Source of the DNA: Planctomycetota bacterium
GTDB taxonomy: Bacteria > Planctomycetota > UBA1135 > GCA-002686595
Reading direction: 5' to 3'
DNA: 64,000 nt
Assembly: GCA_020638835.1 (NCBI GenBank)
Contig: JACKHV010000009.1
Location: 1-64,000, forward strand
Made by a program: the position numbers and the translations under genes. This document shows positions 1 through 8,051 of this stretch, in pieces. The first letter of the stretch is position 1. The number at the start of each line of letters is the position of its first letter. The notes under the pieces were generated by a model. That model ran no database searches. It was given only the letters and a program-made list of their open reading frames with translations, and was not told the DNA's origin.

Positions 1-1146
1 GGCGTGGCGCAGTTGGTGAGGGCTCCACGACTTGACGCCGGCCTTCTTGCAGGCGCGTTGGATCGCGCGGCGGACGGTGTCGGTGGTGAACTCCTCGCCC
101 GGTTCGCGCTCGGGCTCTCGTTGCTCGCGTCGGCGCGCGGAGTAGCCGGGGCGGTTGCCGTTGCGGAGCGGCGTCTTGCGCTCGGCGTGGTTGGCGGCGC
201 GGCGCGCTTCTTCGGCCTCGCGCGGTGAGAAGCAGGGCGCGTCGGCGGCGCGGAGGAGCCAGGGCGCCAGGACCTTGCGCGCCTGCGGGCCGAGGCGGAT
301 CGGGCGGTCGTGGTCGTGGTGCGCGGTCTTGTGCGTCCTCGGCGTGTAGACCCAGGGCGTGCGCGAGCGGTCCACGTCGCAAGGACGCGCCTGCACGATC
401 TCGCCGCAGCGCGCTCCGGTGAAGCGCATGAGCTGGATGATCGCGGCGACTTGCGGGGAGACGAGCGGGAGCACGGCATCCACGCGCGCGTCATCGACCG
501 CCGAGACCTTGCGCGGCTCGCGCAGTCCCTTGACCTTGCGGTTCTTGCGGATGCCCTCGATGCACTGGAGTCCGTGGCTCACGCTCGGCGGCACCATCTC
601 GCGGCTCACGGCCCACTTGAACATCATCTTGATGCGATCGACGCGGTTGTTGAGCGTCTTCCGGTTCAGGCGGCCGGCGGCGATCAGCGACTCGCGGACG
701 GCGTGCAGGGCGAGCGGTCCGAAGTCGCGCGCCGGGCTCGATCCGTAGAGGGCGCAGAGCGCGTCGAACGCCTTGCGGAAGTGGCCGAGCTCGCTGGCTC
801 CCGCGAACTCCCGCCGCTCGGCGAGGAAGGCGTCGCAGACCTGGCGCACGGTCGGTGACTCATCGCGCTGCGGGTGCGGCGAGGTGCCGCCCTTGAGGCC
901 GCGCTCGATCAGGTAGCGCTGCGCCTTCTCCAGCGTCTCGGGGATCGGCTCCCCCACGGGCTCGCCGTCGGCGTCGTGGCTCTCGTAGAGCCTGCCCATG
1001 TAGCGCCGGACGCGGCAGCCGCGCTCGGCGTCGTGGACGTTGAAGTACGCCTGTCCGGTGGAACGGTTCAGCGTCAACCACTCGCCCAGGACGGCGAAGC
1101 GGTGGGGTGCTCGACGGGCGTTCGAGCGGCGGTCTCCACTGGTCAT
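1..1146 (-). CDS. Tyrosine-type integrase/recombinase, C-terminus cut by window edge
   Basis: Site-specific recombinase of mobile islands; it cuts and rejoins att sites through a tyrosine intermediate. The frame is open from an ATG at 1146 to base 1 (382 residues seen). An N-terminal core-binding helical region lies at about residues 95-200. The catalytic domain shows R246 (FTGARCGE), K273 (THKTA) and the H377-x-x-R380 box (HQLRH). The nucleophilic Tyr would lie beyond the edge. The stretch FSPREAEEARRAA followed by an RKTP-like segment and a basic linker is typical of integrases common in Planctomycetota. It lies 114 bases 3' of the initiator tRNA and reads away from it, as expected for an island inserted at a tRNA 3' end. 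Whether it is still active cannot be seen. Confidence 0.9.
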   Translation of the reverse strand, partial: MTSGDRRSNARRAPHRFAVLGEWLTLNRSTGQAYFNVHDAERGCRVRRYMGRLYESHDADGEPVGEPIPETLEKAQRYLIERGLKGGTSPHPQRDESPTVRQVCDAFLAERREFAGASELGHFRKAFDALCALYGSSPARDFGPLALHAVRESLIAAGRLNRKTLNNRVDRIKMMFKWAVSREMVPPSVSHGLQCIEGIRKNRKVKGLREPRKVSAVDDARVDAVLPLVSPQVAAIIQLMRFTGARCGEIVQARPCDVDRSRTPWVYTPRTHKTAHHDHDRPIRLGPQARKVLAPWLLRAADAPCFSPREAEEARRAANHAERKTPLRNGNRPGYSARRREQREPEREPGEEFTTDTVRRAIQRACKKAGVKSWSPHQLRHA

Positions 1147-1166
1147 CTGCGGCGCTCCTTGCGGTT

Positions 1167-1186
1167 CCTAGGCAGTACTGCCCAGG
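1167..1186. promoter_or_regulatory. Palindrome upstream of the integrase start
   Basis: A perfect 12-bp palindrome (GGCAGTACTGCC, 1171-1182) extends to 20 bp with one mismatched pair on each side. It sits 21-40 bases before the integrase ATG, where an operator or a recombination accessory protein could bind. That role is inferred from position only. Confidence 0.3.
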
Positions 1187-1260
1187 ATGCTGAGGTTTGG
1201 CCGCGCCGAGTTCGGGTAAGCGAGCGACTGTAAGTCGTGCTTCGACCAGGAGTTACACGG

Positions 1261-1337
1261 TGGTAGCGGGGGCAGGATTCGAACCTGCGACCTCCGGGTT
1301 ATGAGCCCGACGAGCTGCCTGACTGCTCCACCCCGCG
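1261..1337 (-). tRNA. Initiator tRNA-fMet (CAT anticodon)
   Basis: A 77-nt cloverleaf including an encoded CCA. The anticodon loop is CTCATAA on a stem of three G:C pairs (GGG/CCC), the initiator signature. The D stem has A11:U24 (GAGC/GCTC), also an initiator trait. The T arm is GCAGG-TTCGAAT-CCTGC. Position 1 is C and position 72 is U, so the 1:72 pair is mismatched as initiators require, although the usual bacterial mismatch is C:A. The gene lies 40 bases after the HEAT-like gene on the same strand. Its 3' end faces the integrase, so it is the likely attachment site of an island. Confidence 0.95.
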
Positions 1338-1377
1338 CCGTGTTGTGGGCAGCATTCTAGGGCGGGGAAGGCGCAGA

Positions 1378-4242
1378 TCAAGAACCGCTGCCGGAAGACT
1401 TGTCGGGATCGGAACCGTCCTCGGGGCCGGGGGGCGGGGTCTCGGGAGGCGGCAGCGGGGTGTCGCCCGACTCTGGTTCGTCTCGGGCGTCTTCGGTCGC
1501 GTCGGTCGAGTCCGTGGTCGTCTCGCCCGCGGCGGCTTCAGTCGGGATGAGCCCGTGGAGCTCGGCCAGGGCGTCGCGCTCGGCGAGCAACTTGGCGAGG
1601 CGCGCGGGGTCGCTGGCGAGGCCCGCCCAAGGGGCACCCGCGGGGGCTTGGGGCGGCGTCTCCCCCGCCGCGGGCGGCAAGCCGTCGAAGGCGGCGAGGG
1701 CCGAGCGCAGCACGTCGGCGTCGCGCGACCAGCGAGCGCGTTCAGCGAGGTCGACGAGGTCGGCGAGGCGCAGGCCCGCGGTCTCGGAGGTCCAAGCGGG
1801 ACGCTCGACGAGGCGTTGGCTGACGCCGAAGGCTTCGCGCGCGGCTTCGCGGTCGGCGAGGGAGGGCGCGGCGGGGTTCACGGGCACGAGCTCGATCAGC
1901 TCGCCCGCGGCGCGCAGGTCGCGCAAGTCGAGGCGCGCGGTGTCGGCGCCGTCGTCGAGGGCGAAGAGCGCGCGGTAGTCGTCGCGCGCGAGGGACGGCG
2001 ACTCGTTCTCGAGGTGGAAGCGCGCGCGGTCGCGCAGGACGATCGCGGTCGAGAGGCCGGCGTCAGGGCGCGCCGTCGCGTCGGCGAGCGCGCGCTCGAA
2101 GTGACCGAGGATCTCCTCGTTCGGCACGGTGCCCGGCAAGAGCGTGTTCAGGTCGGAGAGCAGCAGCGCGAGGCGATGTTCCTGCGCGCCGGTCGGTTGC
2201 GCGCCCGGCTCGAGGCTGCGTGGGACGTGCAGCGCAGTGAGGCGCTGCAGGAACGCCGCGCAGATCGACGGTTCGTCCCAGGTGACGAGCGCGCCGCCGG
2301 CCGCGCGCAGTTCCATGGCCCACTCGACGAGCGCCGCGTGTTGTTCGCGCGCGAGAAGCTGCGCCTCTTCGTTCGAGAGCGACGCCATCATGCGGATCGC
2401 GTCGCCCAGGCGGCGCACGCGCGTGGCGGGTTCGTCGACGCGCAGGAGACGATCAGCGGACTGGAAGAGCAGCTCGTGGTCTCCGTTCGCGAGCACGCCG
2501 AGCGTGCGCACCATCGACGCGACCAGAGCGGGGTTCCCGATCACCAGCGCGTCGAAGTTCGGCAGCTCGAGGATGCCGCGCCCGTCCGCCGCGGAGCCGT
2601 GGCGTTCGAGCAGCCCGAGCAACGCGCGTTGCAGGTCCGGCACGCTCTCGCGCGAGAGTTGGTCGACGAAGCGCCGCGCGGACACGCCGCTAGTCAGCGG
2701 CGCGAGGCGTTCGTCGGCGACCGACGCGATCGCGCGGCCGCGCAGGTCGACGTCGTTGTGGCTGCACCAGTCGATCAGCAGCTCGAGCGCGAGTTGCGCA
2801 CCCGGGTCGGCGGGATCGGCGGCCGCGGCGGCGTCGGCGAGCGGTCCGATCATGCCGTAGACGAGCTCCGAGTCGTCGCGACGCCTCTCCATCGCCTCCG
2901 CGAGCTCGACGAGGTCCTGTGGCCGCGTCAGGCGACCGAGCACCTGCGCGGCAGCCTGGCGCACTTCGCGGAAGGAGTCGCTCCACTGCAGTACCTCGAA
3001 CAAGTGGTCACGCAGTCGGTTCAGCTCGTCGCCGAACACGACGCCGCCGGCGCGCGCGCGGTCGCACAGGCCGAGCGCGGCGCGCAGGCAGGCGAGCATC
3101 GCGTCGTCGTCGACCAAGCCGTCCTGCGCGACGAGCGCGCCGAGTTGGTCGTCGAGCAGGAACAGCATCTGGTCGACGCGCGCACCGCCGCTCTCCACGG
3201 CGAAGGCGACGGGCAGCTGCGCGCAGGCTTGCGACACGCTGGCTTGCGCGGACGGGTAGTCGGCGAGGATCAAGCGACCGAGCAGCAGGCGCAGGCTCTT
3301 CACGCCAGGCGCGTCCGGCGCCGCGCCGGCTTGCATCGAGATCAACGACTCGAGCGCGACGTGCAGCGCCGTGCCGACGACTTCGTCCTCGGCGTGCTCG
3401 ATCAGCTGTTCGAAAGCCGCGACGCGGTCGACGCGTCCGTCGGTAGCCCCGCGTCCCAGTGCGCGCGCGGCGTCGGCGCGCACGGCGGGGTCTTCGTCGC
3501 CGAGCGCGAGGAAGGCGCGTTGCGGGTCGAGGCGCAGGATCTCTCCGAGGCGCGTGCGCGCGAGTTCGGCCTTGCCGCGCAGCTCGTCGTAGTAGCGCGG
3601 ATCGTCGCACAGCGCGCTGCCGTCGGCGTGGCGCGCCATGAAGTCGGCGAGGTCTTCGTACCAGCGCACGTGCAGGTCGAAGAGCGCGGCGCGCGCCGCC
3701 GCCTGGCGCACGGGACGGTCGTCGTCGAGCGAGAGCGCGAGTTCTTCGGCCAGCTCGTCGAGACGCAAGAAGCCGATCGTGCGCGCCGTCGCGTCCCAGA
3801 TCTCTTCCGCGTTGCGCCGGTTGCCGAGCGACTCGGATCCCGGATCGCGCAGCAGCGCGCGCAGGTTCGTGATCCAGGTCGCGCGCTCCGGACCTTCCAG
3901 GCGACCGCGCAGCCAGCCGAGCGCGTCGGCTTGCATTCCTTCGCGCTCGGTGCGACGCGTGGCGGTGACGACCGGCGGCGCGGCGCGGCCGGCGCGCAAG
4001 ACGCAGGCTGCGAGCGCGGCCATCGGTTGCTCCGAGGCGATCGCGTCGAGGCGCGTCTGGTAGTCTTTTTCGCGCAGGCGCGAGAGGGCGCGGTAGACTG
4101 GCGCCGGCGCGATCGCGCTCTTGGTCGGCGAGCTCGCGGAAGCGTCCTGGACCGGCACGGCGGCCCGGGAGACCGGCAGCGCCAGCGCGAGCACGAAGGG
4201 AACCAGCAGTGCAGTCCGGTTCCGTGCTGTTTCGCGTCGCAT
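1378..4242 (-). CDS. Exported HEAT-like helical repeat protein
   Basis: 954 residues of unknown function. An N-terminal signal peptide (ALLVPFVLALALPVSRAA) predicts export. Most of the protein is Ala/Leu/Arg-rich helical hairpins with HEAT character, for example around EVRQAAAQVLGRL and PAVRADAARALGRG. This suggests a curved scaffold for protein contacts rather than an enzyme. The last 50 residues are acidic and Pro/Ser/Gly-rich and probably disordered. The gene follows aroK by 92 bases on the same strand and may share its transcript. No catalytic motif is visible. Confidence 0.75.
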   Translation of the reverse strand: MRRETARNRTALLVPFVLALALPVSRAAVPVQDASASSPTKSAIAPAPVYRALSRLREKDYQTRLDAIASEQPMAALAACVLRAGRAAPPVVTATRRTEREGMQADALGWLRGRLEGPERATWITNLRALLRDPGSESLGNRRNAEEIWDATARTIGFLRLDELAEELALSLDDDRPVRQAAARAALFDLHVRWYEDLADFMARHADGSALCDDPRYYDELRGKAELARTRLGEILRLDPQRAFLALGDEDPAVRADAARALGRGATDGRVDRVAAFEQLIEHAEDEVVGTALHVALESLISMQAGAAPDAPGVKSLRLLLGRLILADYPSAQASVSQACAQLPVAFAVESGGARVDQMLFLLDDQLGALVAQDGLVDDDAMLACLRAALGLCDRARAGGVVFGDELNRLRDHLFEVLQWSDSFREVRQAAAQVLGRLTRPQDLVELAEAMERRRDDSELVYGMIGPLADAAAAADPADPGAQLALELLIDWCSHNDVDLRGRAIASVADERLAPLTSGVSARRFVDQLSRESVPDLQRALLGLLERHGSAADGRGILELPNFDALVIGNPALVASMVRTLGVLANGDHELLFQSADRLLRVDEPATRVRRLGDAIRMMASLSNEEAQLLAREQHAALVEWAMELRAAGGALVTWDEPSICAAFLQRLTALHVPRSLEPGAQPTGAQEHRLALLLSDLNTLLPGTVPNEEILGHFERALADATARPDAGLSTAIVLRDRARFHLENESPSLARDDYRALFALDDGADTARLDLRDLRAAGELIELVPVNPAAPSLADREAAREAFGVSQRLVERPAWTSETAGLRLADLVDLAERARWSRDADVLRSALAAFDGLPPAAGETPPQAPAGAPWAGLASDPARLAKLLAERDALAELHGLIPTEAAAGETTTDSTDATEDARDEPESGDTPLPPPETPPPGPEDGSDPDKSSGSGS

Positions 4243-4334
4243 CGCCTGGTTCGAGCCTTTCGTCAGCGAATCCTATCCCGCGAGCGACGCCAAGTCCCGC
4301 CCCGGATCGCTCGCGATCTGCGATCTCGCGCGCT

Positions 4335-4904
4335 TCACTCCGGCGCGTCGTGGCGCAGCACGAGGCCGCCGTCGTGCAAGCGACGGACTTCGTGAACGAG
4401 CACGTCGGTCAGCTCGTCGAGCGGCAGGCTCGCGTCGAGGCGCAGGTGCGCGACCTCGCGGTAGAGCGGCTCGCGCTGCTTCGCGAGCACGGCGAGCTCG
4501 AGCGCCGGATCCTCCCCCGTCAGCGACGGACGCCGCGTGTCGTCCGCGCGCAACCGCTCGGCGAGGACTTCGGGCGGCGCGTCGAGCCACACGACGAGGC
4601 AACGCTCGCGCAGGGCCGCGCGGTTCGCCGCGGAGAGGATCGCGCCGCCGCCGGTCGCCAGGACCGCGGGCAGGTCGTTCGCGAGGTACGCCTCGAGCGC
4701 GCTGGACTCGCGCCGACGGAACTCCGCCTCCCCCACGCTGGCGAGCAGGTCCCCCGCCGAGCCGGCCTGTTCGCCGGCCAGCTCGAGCAGCAGGTCGTCG
4801 AGGTCGGCGAAGGGCGCACCGGTGCGCTCCGACCAACGACGCGCCAGGCTCGACTTGCCCGAGCAGCGCAGGCCGACGAGAGCGAGGACGCGCGGCGCGC
4901 TCAC
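4335..4904 (-). CDS. aroK: Shikimate kinase
   Basis: Phosphorylates shikimate at the 3-hydroxyl with ATP, fifth step of the chorismate pathway, cytoplasmic. The 189-residue product has the P-loop GLRCSGKS near the N-terminus, the substrate-binding DLDD region after APFADLDD, and the ATGGGA loop, all usual for the family. The start is a GTG overlapping the TGA of aroDE (GTGA), which makes translational coupling likely. Length is normal. With the upstream fusion this gives three consecutive shikimate-pathway activities. Confidence 0.93.
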   Translation of the reverse strand: MSAPRVLALVGLRCSGKSSLARRWSERTGAPFADLDDLLLELAGEQAGSAGDLLASVGEAEFRRRESSALEAYLANDLPAVLATGGGAILSAANRAALRERCLVVWLDAPPEVLAERLRADDTRRPSLTGEDPALELAVLAKQREPLYREVAHLRLDASLPLDELTDVLVHEVRRLHDGGLVLRHDAPE

Positions 4905-6415
4905 GCGTCTTCCTCGACGAGGCTGTGGAAGGTCGAGCGCAAGAGCGCGTGGTCCGCGTCCTGGCCCGTGAAGTGTTGGAACTGCGCGGCGGCTTGCCGC
5001 ACGAACCACTCGCCGCCGGGGACCAAGGTGCACTCGCGCTCGCGCGCCGCCATCAGCAGCGGCGTGCGCACCGGCCGGTAGACCGCGTCGAGCACCAGGC
5101 TGCCGGGACGGATCCAGTCGGCCAGGATCACGAGCGTGCCGGGATCGGCCTGCGAGCCGGCGGGCGTGCAGTGGATCAGCACGTCGTACTCCTCGGCGGG
5201 GATCGCGTCCCACGGGATCGCGTGCACCGAGAGGTCGTTCGCGACGGTTTCGGCGCGCTCGAACCGACGCGCGGCGACGGTCGTGCGCACCGAGCCGCGC
5301 ACACCGCGCACCGCCGCGCGCGCCGCGCCGCCCGCGCCGAGGATCAGGACCTTGGCGTCCCCGAGGTGCGTCGGACGGCCGTCGACGCGACCGTGCAGCG
5401 TGAGCGCGTGTTCGACGGCGTCGCGGATCGCCGCGACGTCCGTGTTGCGCCCGCGCCAGCCCGCGCCTTCGCGCACGAGCGTGTTCAGCGCTCCGATCCG
5501 GCTGCTGTCCTCGTCGGCGTGCGCGACGCGCTTCAGCGCCGGTTCCTTGAACGGAGCCGTGACCGAGAAGCCGCGGAAGTTCTCGTCGTCGGCGAGTGTG
5601 AGGAAAGCCTCGACGTCATCCGCTTCGAAGGCGAGGTAGAGCGCGTCGAGCCGCGCGGCCTTCAGCGCCATGCCCAGCAGGCGCGGCGACCAAGAGTGAC
5701 GCGCGGGTTTCCCGAGCACGCCGAAGACCGCCGTGCCGGGCCCGGGTCCGCCGGGCGGCCACGCGGCGAGCAGGTCGTTCAGCCGCAGCTGTCCGGGCGC
5801 GGTGAGCGGCGCGAGCGGTTCGCCGGGCAGCTCCATCGGCGCGGCGTAGGTGAACGGCGAGCCGAAGACGGGCGCGAGCACGCGCGTGAACGATCCCGCT
5901 TCGCCCGAGCAGAAGCCGATCAAGCCCGGCGCGCCGCGCAGGTGGCGCAGCATGCGCACGCCGTCCTCGGCGCAGGTCGCGTGCGTGACGAGCTTGACGA
6001 GGTCGTTCTCGTAGCAGTACTGGCGCACGTCCTCTTCGAGCGCGGCGAGGTCGTTCGGCGTGCCGCCGAGCTCGTGGTGCGAGACGATGCGCGAGCAGCG
6101 GCCCTCGACCTCGCCCAGCTCGAGAGAAGAGCCGCGGTCGACGTCGACGAAGGCCGCGCCGGCGCGCGCAGCGTCGTGCAGCAGGCCGAGCCGCTCGTCC
6201 GCGCTGCCCGCGAAGTCGCCGAAGGCCTCGCGCCCGTGGACGGTGACGATCGCCTTCTTCGGGCAGGCGCGGAAGAAGTCCGCGAGGCGCCGGACGCCGG
6301 GGTGACCGCAGCGGTCCATGCGCAGCTCGACCAGCTCGGCGAGCTTGGCCTGACGCAGCGCGAGGCGCGCCAGGGTCTCGAAATCATCGGCGAGGACGGA
6401 GACGACGGTGGCCAT
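4901..6415 (-). CDS. aroDE: Bifunctional 3-dehydroquinate dehydratase / shikimate dehydrogenase
   Basis: A fusion catalysing 3-dehydroquinate to 3-dehydroshikimate and then to shikimate (NADPH). Residues 1 to about 230 are a type I dehydroquinase: ELRMD near the start, a His at SHHE, and the Schiff-base lysine in LVKLVTHA. Residues from about 235 to 504 are AroE: HSWSP substrate loop, FSVTAPFK with the catalytic Lys, GALNT, GRNTD and the GAGGAARA nucleotide-binding turn. The ATG at 6415 gives a complete 504-residue protein. It is coupled to aroK by a 4-base overlap. The same fusion is known in plants, chlamydiae and some Planctomycetota. Confidence 0.95.
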   Translation of the reverse strand: MATVVSVLADDFETLARLALRQAKLAELVELRMDRCGHPGVRRLADFFRACPKKAIVTVHGREAFGDFAGSADERLGLLHDAARAGAAFVDVDRGSSLELGEVEGRCSRIVSHHELGGTPNDLAALEEDVRQYCYENDLVKLVTHATCAEDGVRMLRHLRGAPGLIGFCSGEAGSFTRVLAPVFGSPFTYAAPMELPGEPLAPLTAPGQLRLNDLLAAWPPGGPGPGTAVFGVLGKPARHSWSPRLLGMALKAARLDALYLAFEADDVEAFLTLADDENFRGFSVTAPFKEPALKRVAHADEDSSRIGALNTLVREGAGWRGRNTDVAAIRDAVEHALTLHGRVDGRPTHLGDAKVLILGAGGAARAAVRGVRGSVRTTVAARRFERAETVANDLSVHAIPWDAIPAEEYDVLIHCTPAGSQADPGTLVILADWIRPGSLVLDAVYRPVRTPLLMAARERECTLVPGGEWFVRQAAAQFQHFTGQDADHALLRSTFHSLVEEDA

Positions 6416-6480
6416 GGTCGCGACAGCCTAAGCAGGGCCCTCGGCGACCGGTACGCCGCCAGGGCATTTTCCGCTCGAAG

Positions 6481-6520
6481 CGCAGGAGGACGGCGACCCG
6501 TCGGCCGCCGTCCTCCTGCG
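6481..6520 (-). terminator. Hairpin between spoVG-like gene and aroDE
   Basis: A perfect 15-bp stem (6481-6495 with 6506-6520) and a 10-base loop lie between the end of the SpoVG-like gene and the start of aroDE. There is no clear U-tract on either side, so it may be a weak terminator, an attenuator or an mRNA-stability element. Confidence 0.45.
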
Positions 6521-6552
6521 TGTTCCCTGAGCTCGCCCCGGAGCGTCGTCGC

Positions 6553-7050
6553 TCAAGCGCCCGCGGACTCGGACTCGTCGCCGTTGTCGTCCCAGGCCTC
6601 GTAGTCCATGTCGTCGAAGCGCTGCGCGACGTAACCCGCCTCCTTGGAGCGCGCGACCTCGGCGTGGTACGCCTCGAGGATCGCGTTCTGGATCTGGGCC
6701 CGCGCTTCCTTGTGGATCGGGTGCGTGATGTCGGCATAGAGCCGCGGCCGACCGCGCTCGTCCAGCTCGGCGCGTTCCGACTTCAAGCGCGTCCCGCAGT
6801 CGTTGCAGAAGCGCGAGCGGATCGTGTTCTTGCCGCCGCAGCGCTTGCAGCGATCGCAGAGCTTGCGGCTCGGCATCGCCACGAACAGCCGCTTGCCGCC
6901 GTCGATGATCTTGATGTCTCGGATCACCAACGCGTCATCGAGCGTGATGCTCGCGAATGCCCTCAGCTTGTCACGCTGGTTGGGCACGAGCTTGATGCGG
7001 ATCTCGGTGAAGTTCAGCAAGGGTGGCTCCCATGATGATTCCGAGAGCAC
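6553..7050 (-). CDS. spoVG: SpoVG-family nucleic-acid-binding regulator with inserted zinc ribbon
   Basis: SpoVG proteins bind DNA or RNA and regulate cell-cycle or envelope genes. Residues 12-62 match the SpoVG N-terminal half (FASITLDDALVIRDIKIIDG, LFVAMPSRK). Residues 104-129 match the C-terminal half (ADITHPIHKEARAQIQNAIL). Between them sits a cysteine cluster, C65, C68, C71, C82 and C85, which looks like a zinc ribbon absent from Bacillus SpoVG. The C-terminus is acidic. The start is GTG at 7050; a TTG just before LNFTEI is an alternative closer to the family start. It lies downstream of ispE, a pairing also found near spoVG in Firmicutes. Confidence 0.88.
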   Translation of the reverse strand: MLSESSWEPPLLNFTEIRIKLVPNQRDKLRAFASITLDDALVIRDIKIIDGGKRLFVAMPSRKLCDRCKRCGGKNTIRSRFCNDCGTRLKSERAELDERGRPRLYADITHPIHKEARAQIQNAILEAYHAEVARSKEAGYVAQRFDDMDYEAWDDNGDESESAGA

Positions 7051-7127
7051 CGGTGTTGGCGGAACTGATTCCTCGCCCTTTCTTGCTCCTCGTCCCAGGG
7101 CGAGGAACGCAGAAGCGTGACAATTTC

Positions 7128-8051
7128 TCAGTCCGCGAGTCGGACGCCGTGTCCCGCGGGTCGCACGACGGACTCGAATCGAGACTTCAAGCCTCGATCT
7201 CGTGCATCCTTACAGAGCGTCTCGAGTGCGGCACGCGCGTCGTCGCGCGCGCAAAACAGCGCGAACACGCTCGATCCGCTGCCGGTGAGCTGCCATCCCG
7301 CCCCACTCTGCGCGGCGAGCAGTGCACTCCAGGGCGCGAAGTCGGGACAGACGCGGAAAGCAGCTTCCTGCAGGTGGTTCCCCGCCCGGGGCGCGGGCCG
7401 CTCCGCCGTCCACCCTGCTCCGAGCGGGGCACTCTCGGGGAGCGCCGGCAACGGGAAACGCAGCGCGCCGAAGACGAGCGGCGTCGGACAGGCGACGTCG
7501 GGCGTGACGAGCGCGATCCACCAGTCGGACGGCGGGGCGTCCAGCGGCCGGACCACTTCGCCGCGTCCGGTGCAGCGCGCGCGTCCCGAGTGCGCGTCGA
7601 AGAAGAAGCGGCAGTCGGAGCCGAGCTCAGCCGCGCGCTCCCCCAGCCACGCGCCGCCGAGGCGCGCGTCGAGCACCGCGTCGGCGAGCACGAGCGCGGC
7701 GACCGCGTCACTGCTCGCACCGCCGAGTCCCGCGCGGCTCGGAACCTGCTTCGTCAGCTCGAGCTCGAGCCCGACGCGTGACGCACCGCGCGCGCGCGCT
7801 TCGTGCTGCACGAGTCGCGCCGCCCGGAAGGCGAGGTTGCGCTCGTCCGCCGGGACGTCAGTCGTGAGGGCCGGACCGCCGAGCGTGAAGCGCAGCTCGT
7901 CGCCGCCTGTCGCCCTTGCGCGCAGCTCGTCCGCCAGGTCGATCGTGATCAGGTCGGTGTCGAGCTCGTGGAAGCCGTCGGGGCGCTTGCCGAGGACCTC
8001 GAGCCGCAGGTTGAGCTTCGCCGGCGCGACGGCCCGCCGCCAGGTGGTCAC
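7128..8051 (-). CDS. ispE: 4-diphosphocytidyl-2-C-methyl-D-erythritol kinase
   Basis: Phosphorylates CDP-methylerythritol in the MEP isoprenoid pathway. The 307-residue product is a GHMP kinase: the N-terminal APAKLNLRLEV, the ATP loop PSRAGLGGASSDA, and the C-terminal LTGSGSSVFAL. The start is a GTG overlapping the panC stop (GTGA); a longer upstream reading would be Arg/Pro-rich and read inside panC, so it was rejected. Translation is probably coupled to panC. Confidence 0.93.
   Translation of the reverse strand: MTTWRRAVAPAKLNLRLEVLGKRPDGFHELDTDLITIDLADELRARATGGDELRFTLGGPALTTDVPADERNLAFRAARLVQHEARARGASRVGLELELTKQVPSRAGLGGASSDAVAALVLADAVLDARLGGAWLGERAAELGSDCRFFFDAHSGRARCTGRGEVVRPLDAPPSDWWIALVTPDVACPTPLVFGALRFPLPALPESAPLGAGWTAERPAPRAGNHLQEAAFRVCPDFAPWSALLAAQSGAGWQLTGSGSSVFALFCARDDARAALETLCKDARDRGLKSRFESVVRPAGHGVRLAD

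Noticed and set aside
1345..4395. A 1016-codon open frame on the plus strand
   Set aside because: It is the antisense shadow of the HEAT-like gene. Its product is rich in Arg/Ala/Gly without domains, while the minus-strand frame has a signal peptide and helical repeats. Similar shadows lie opposite most long genes in this GC-rich DNA.
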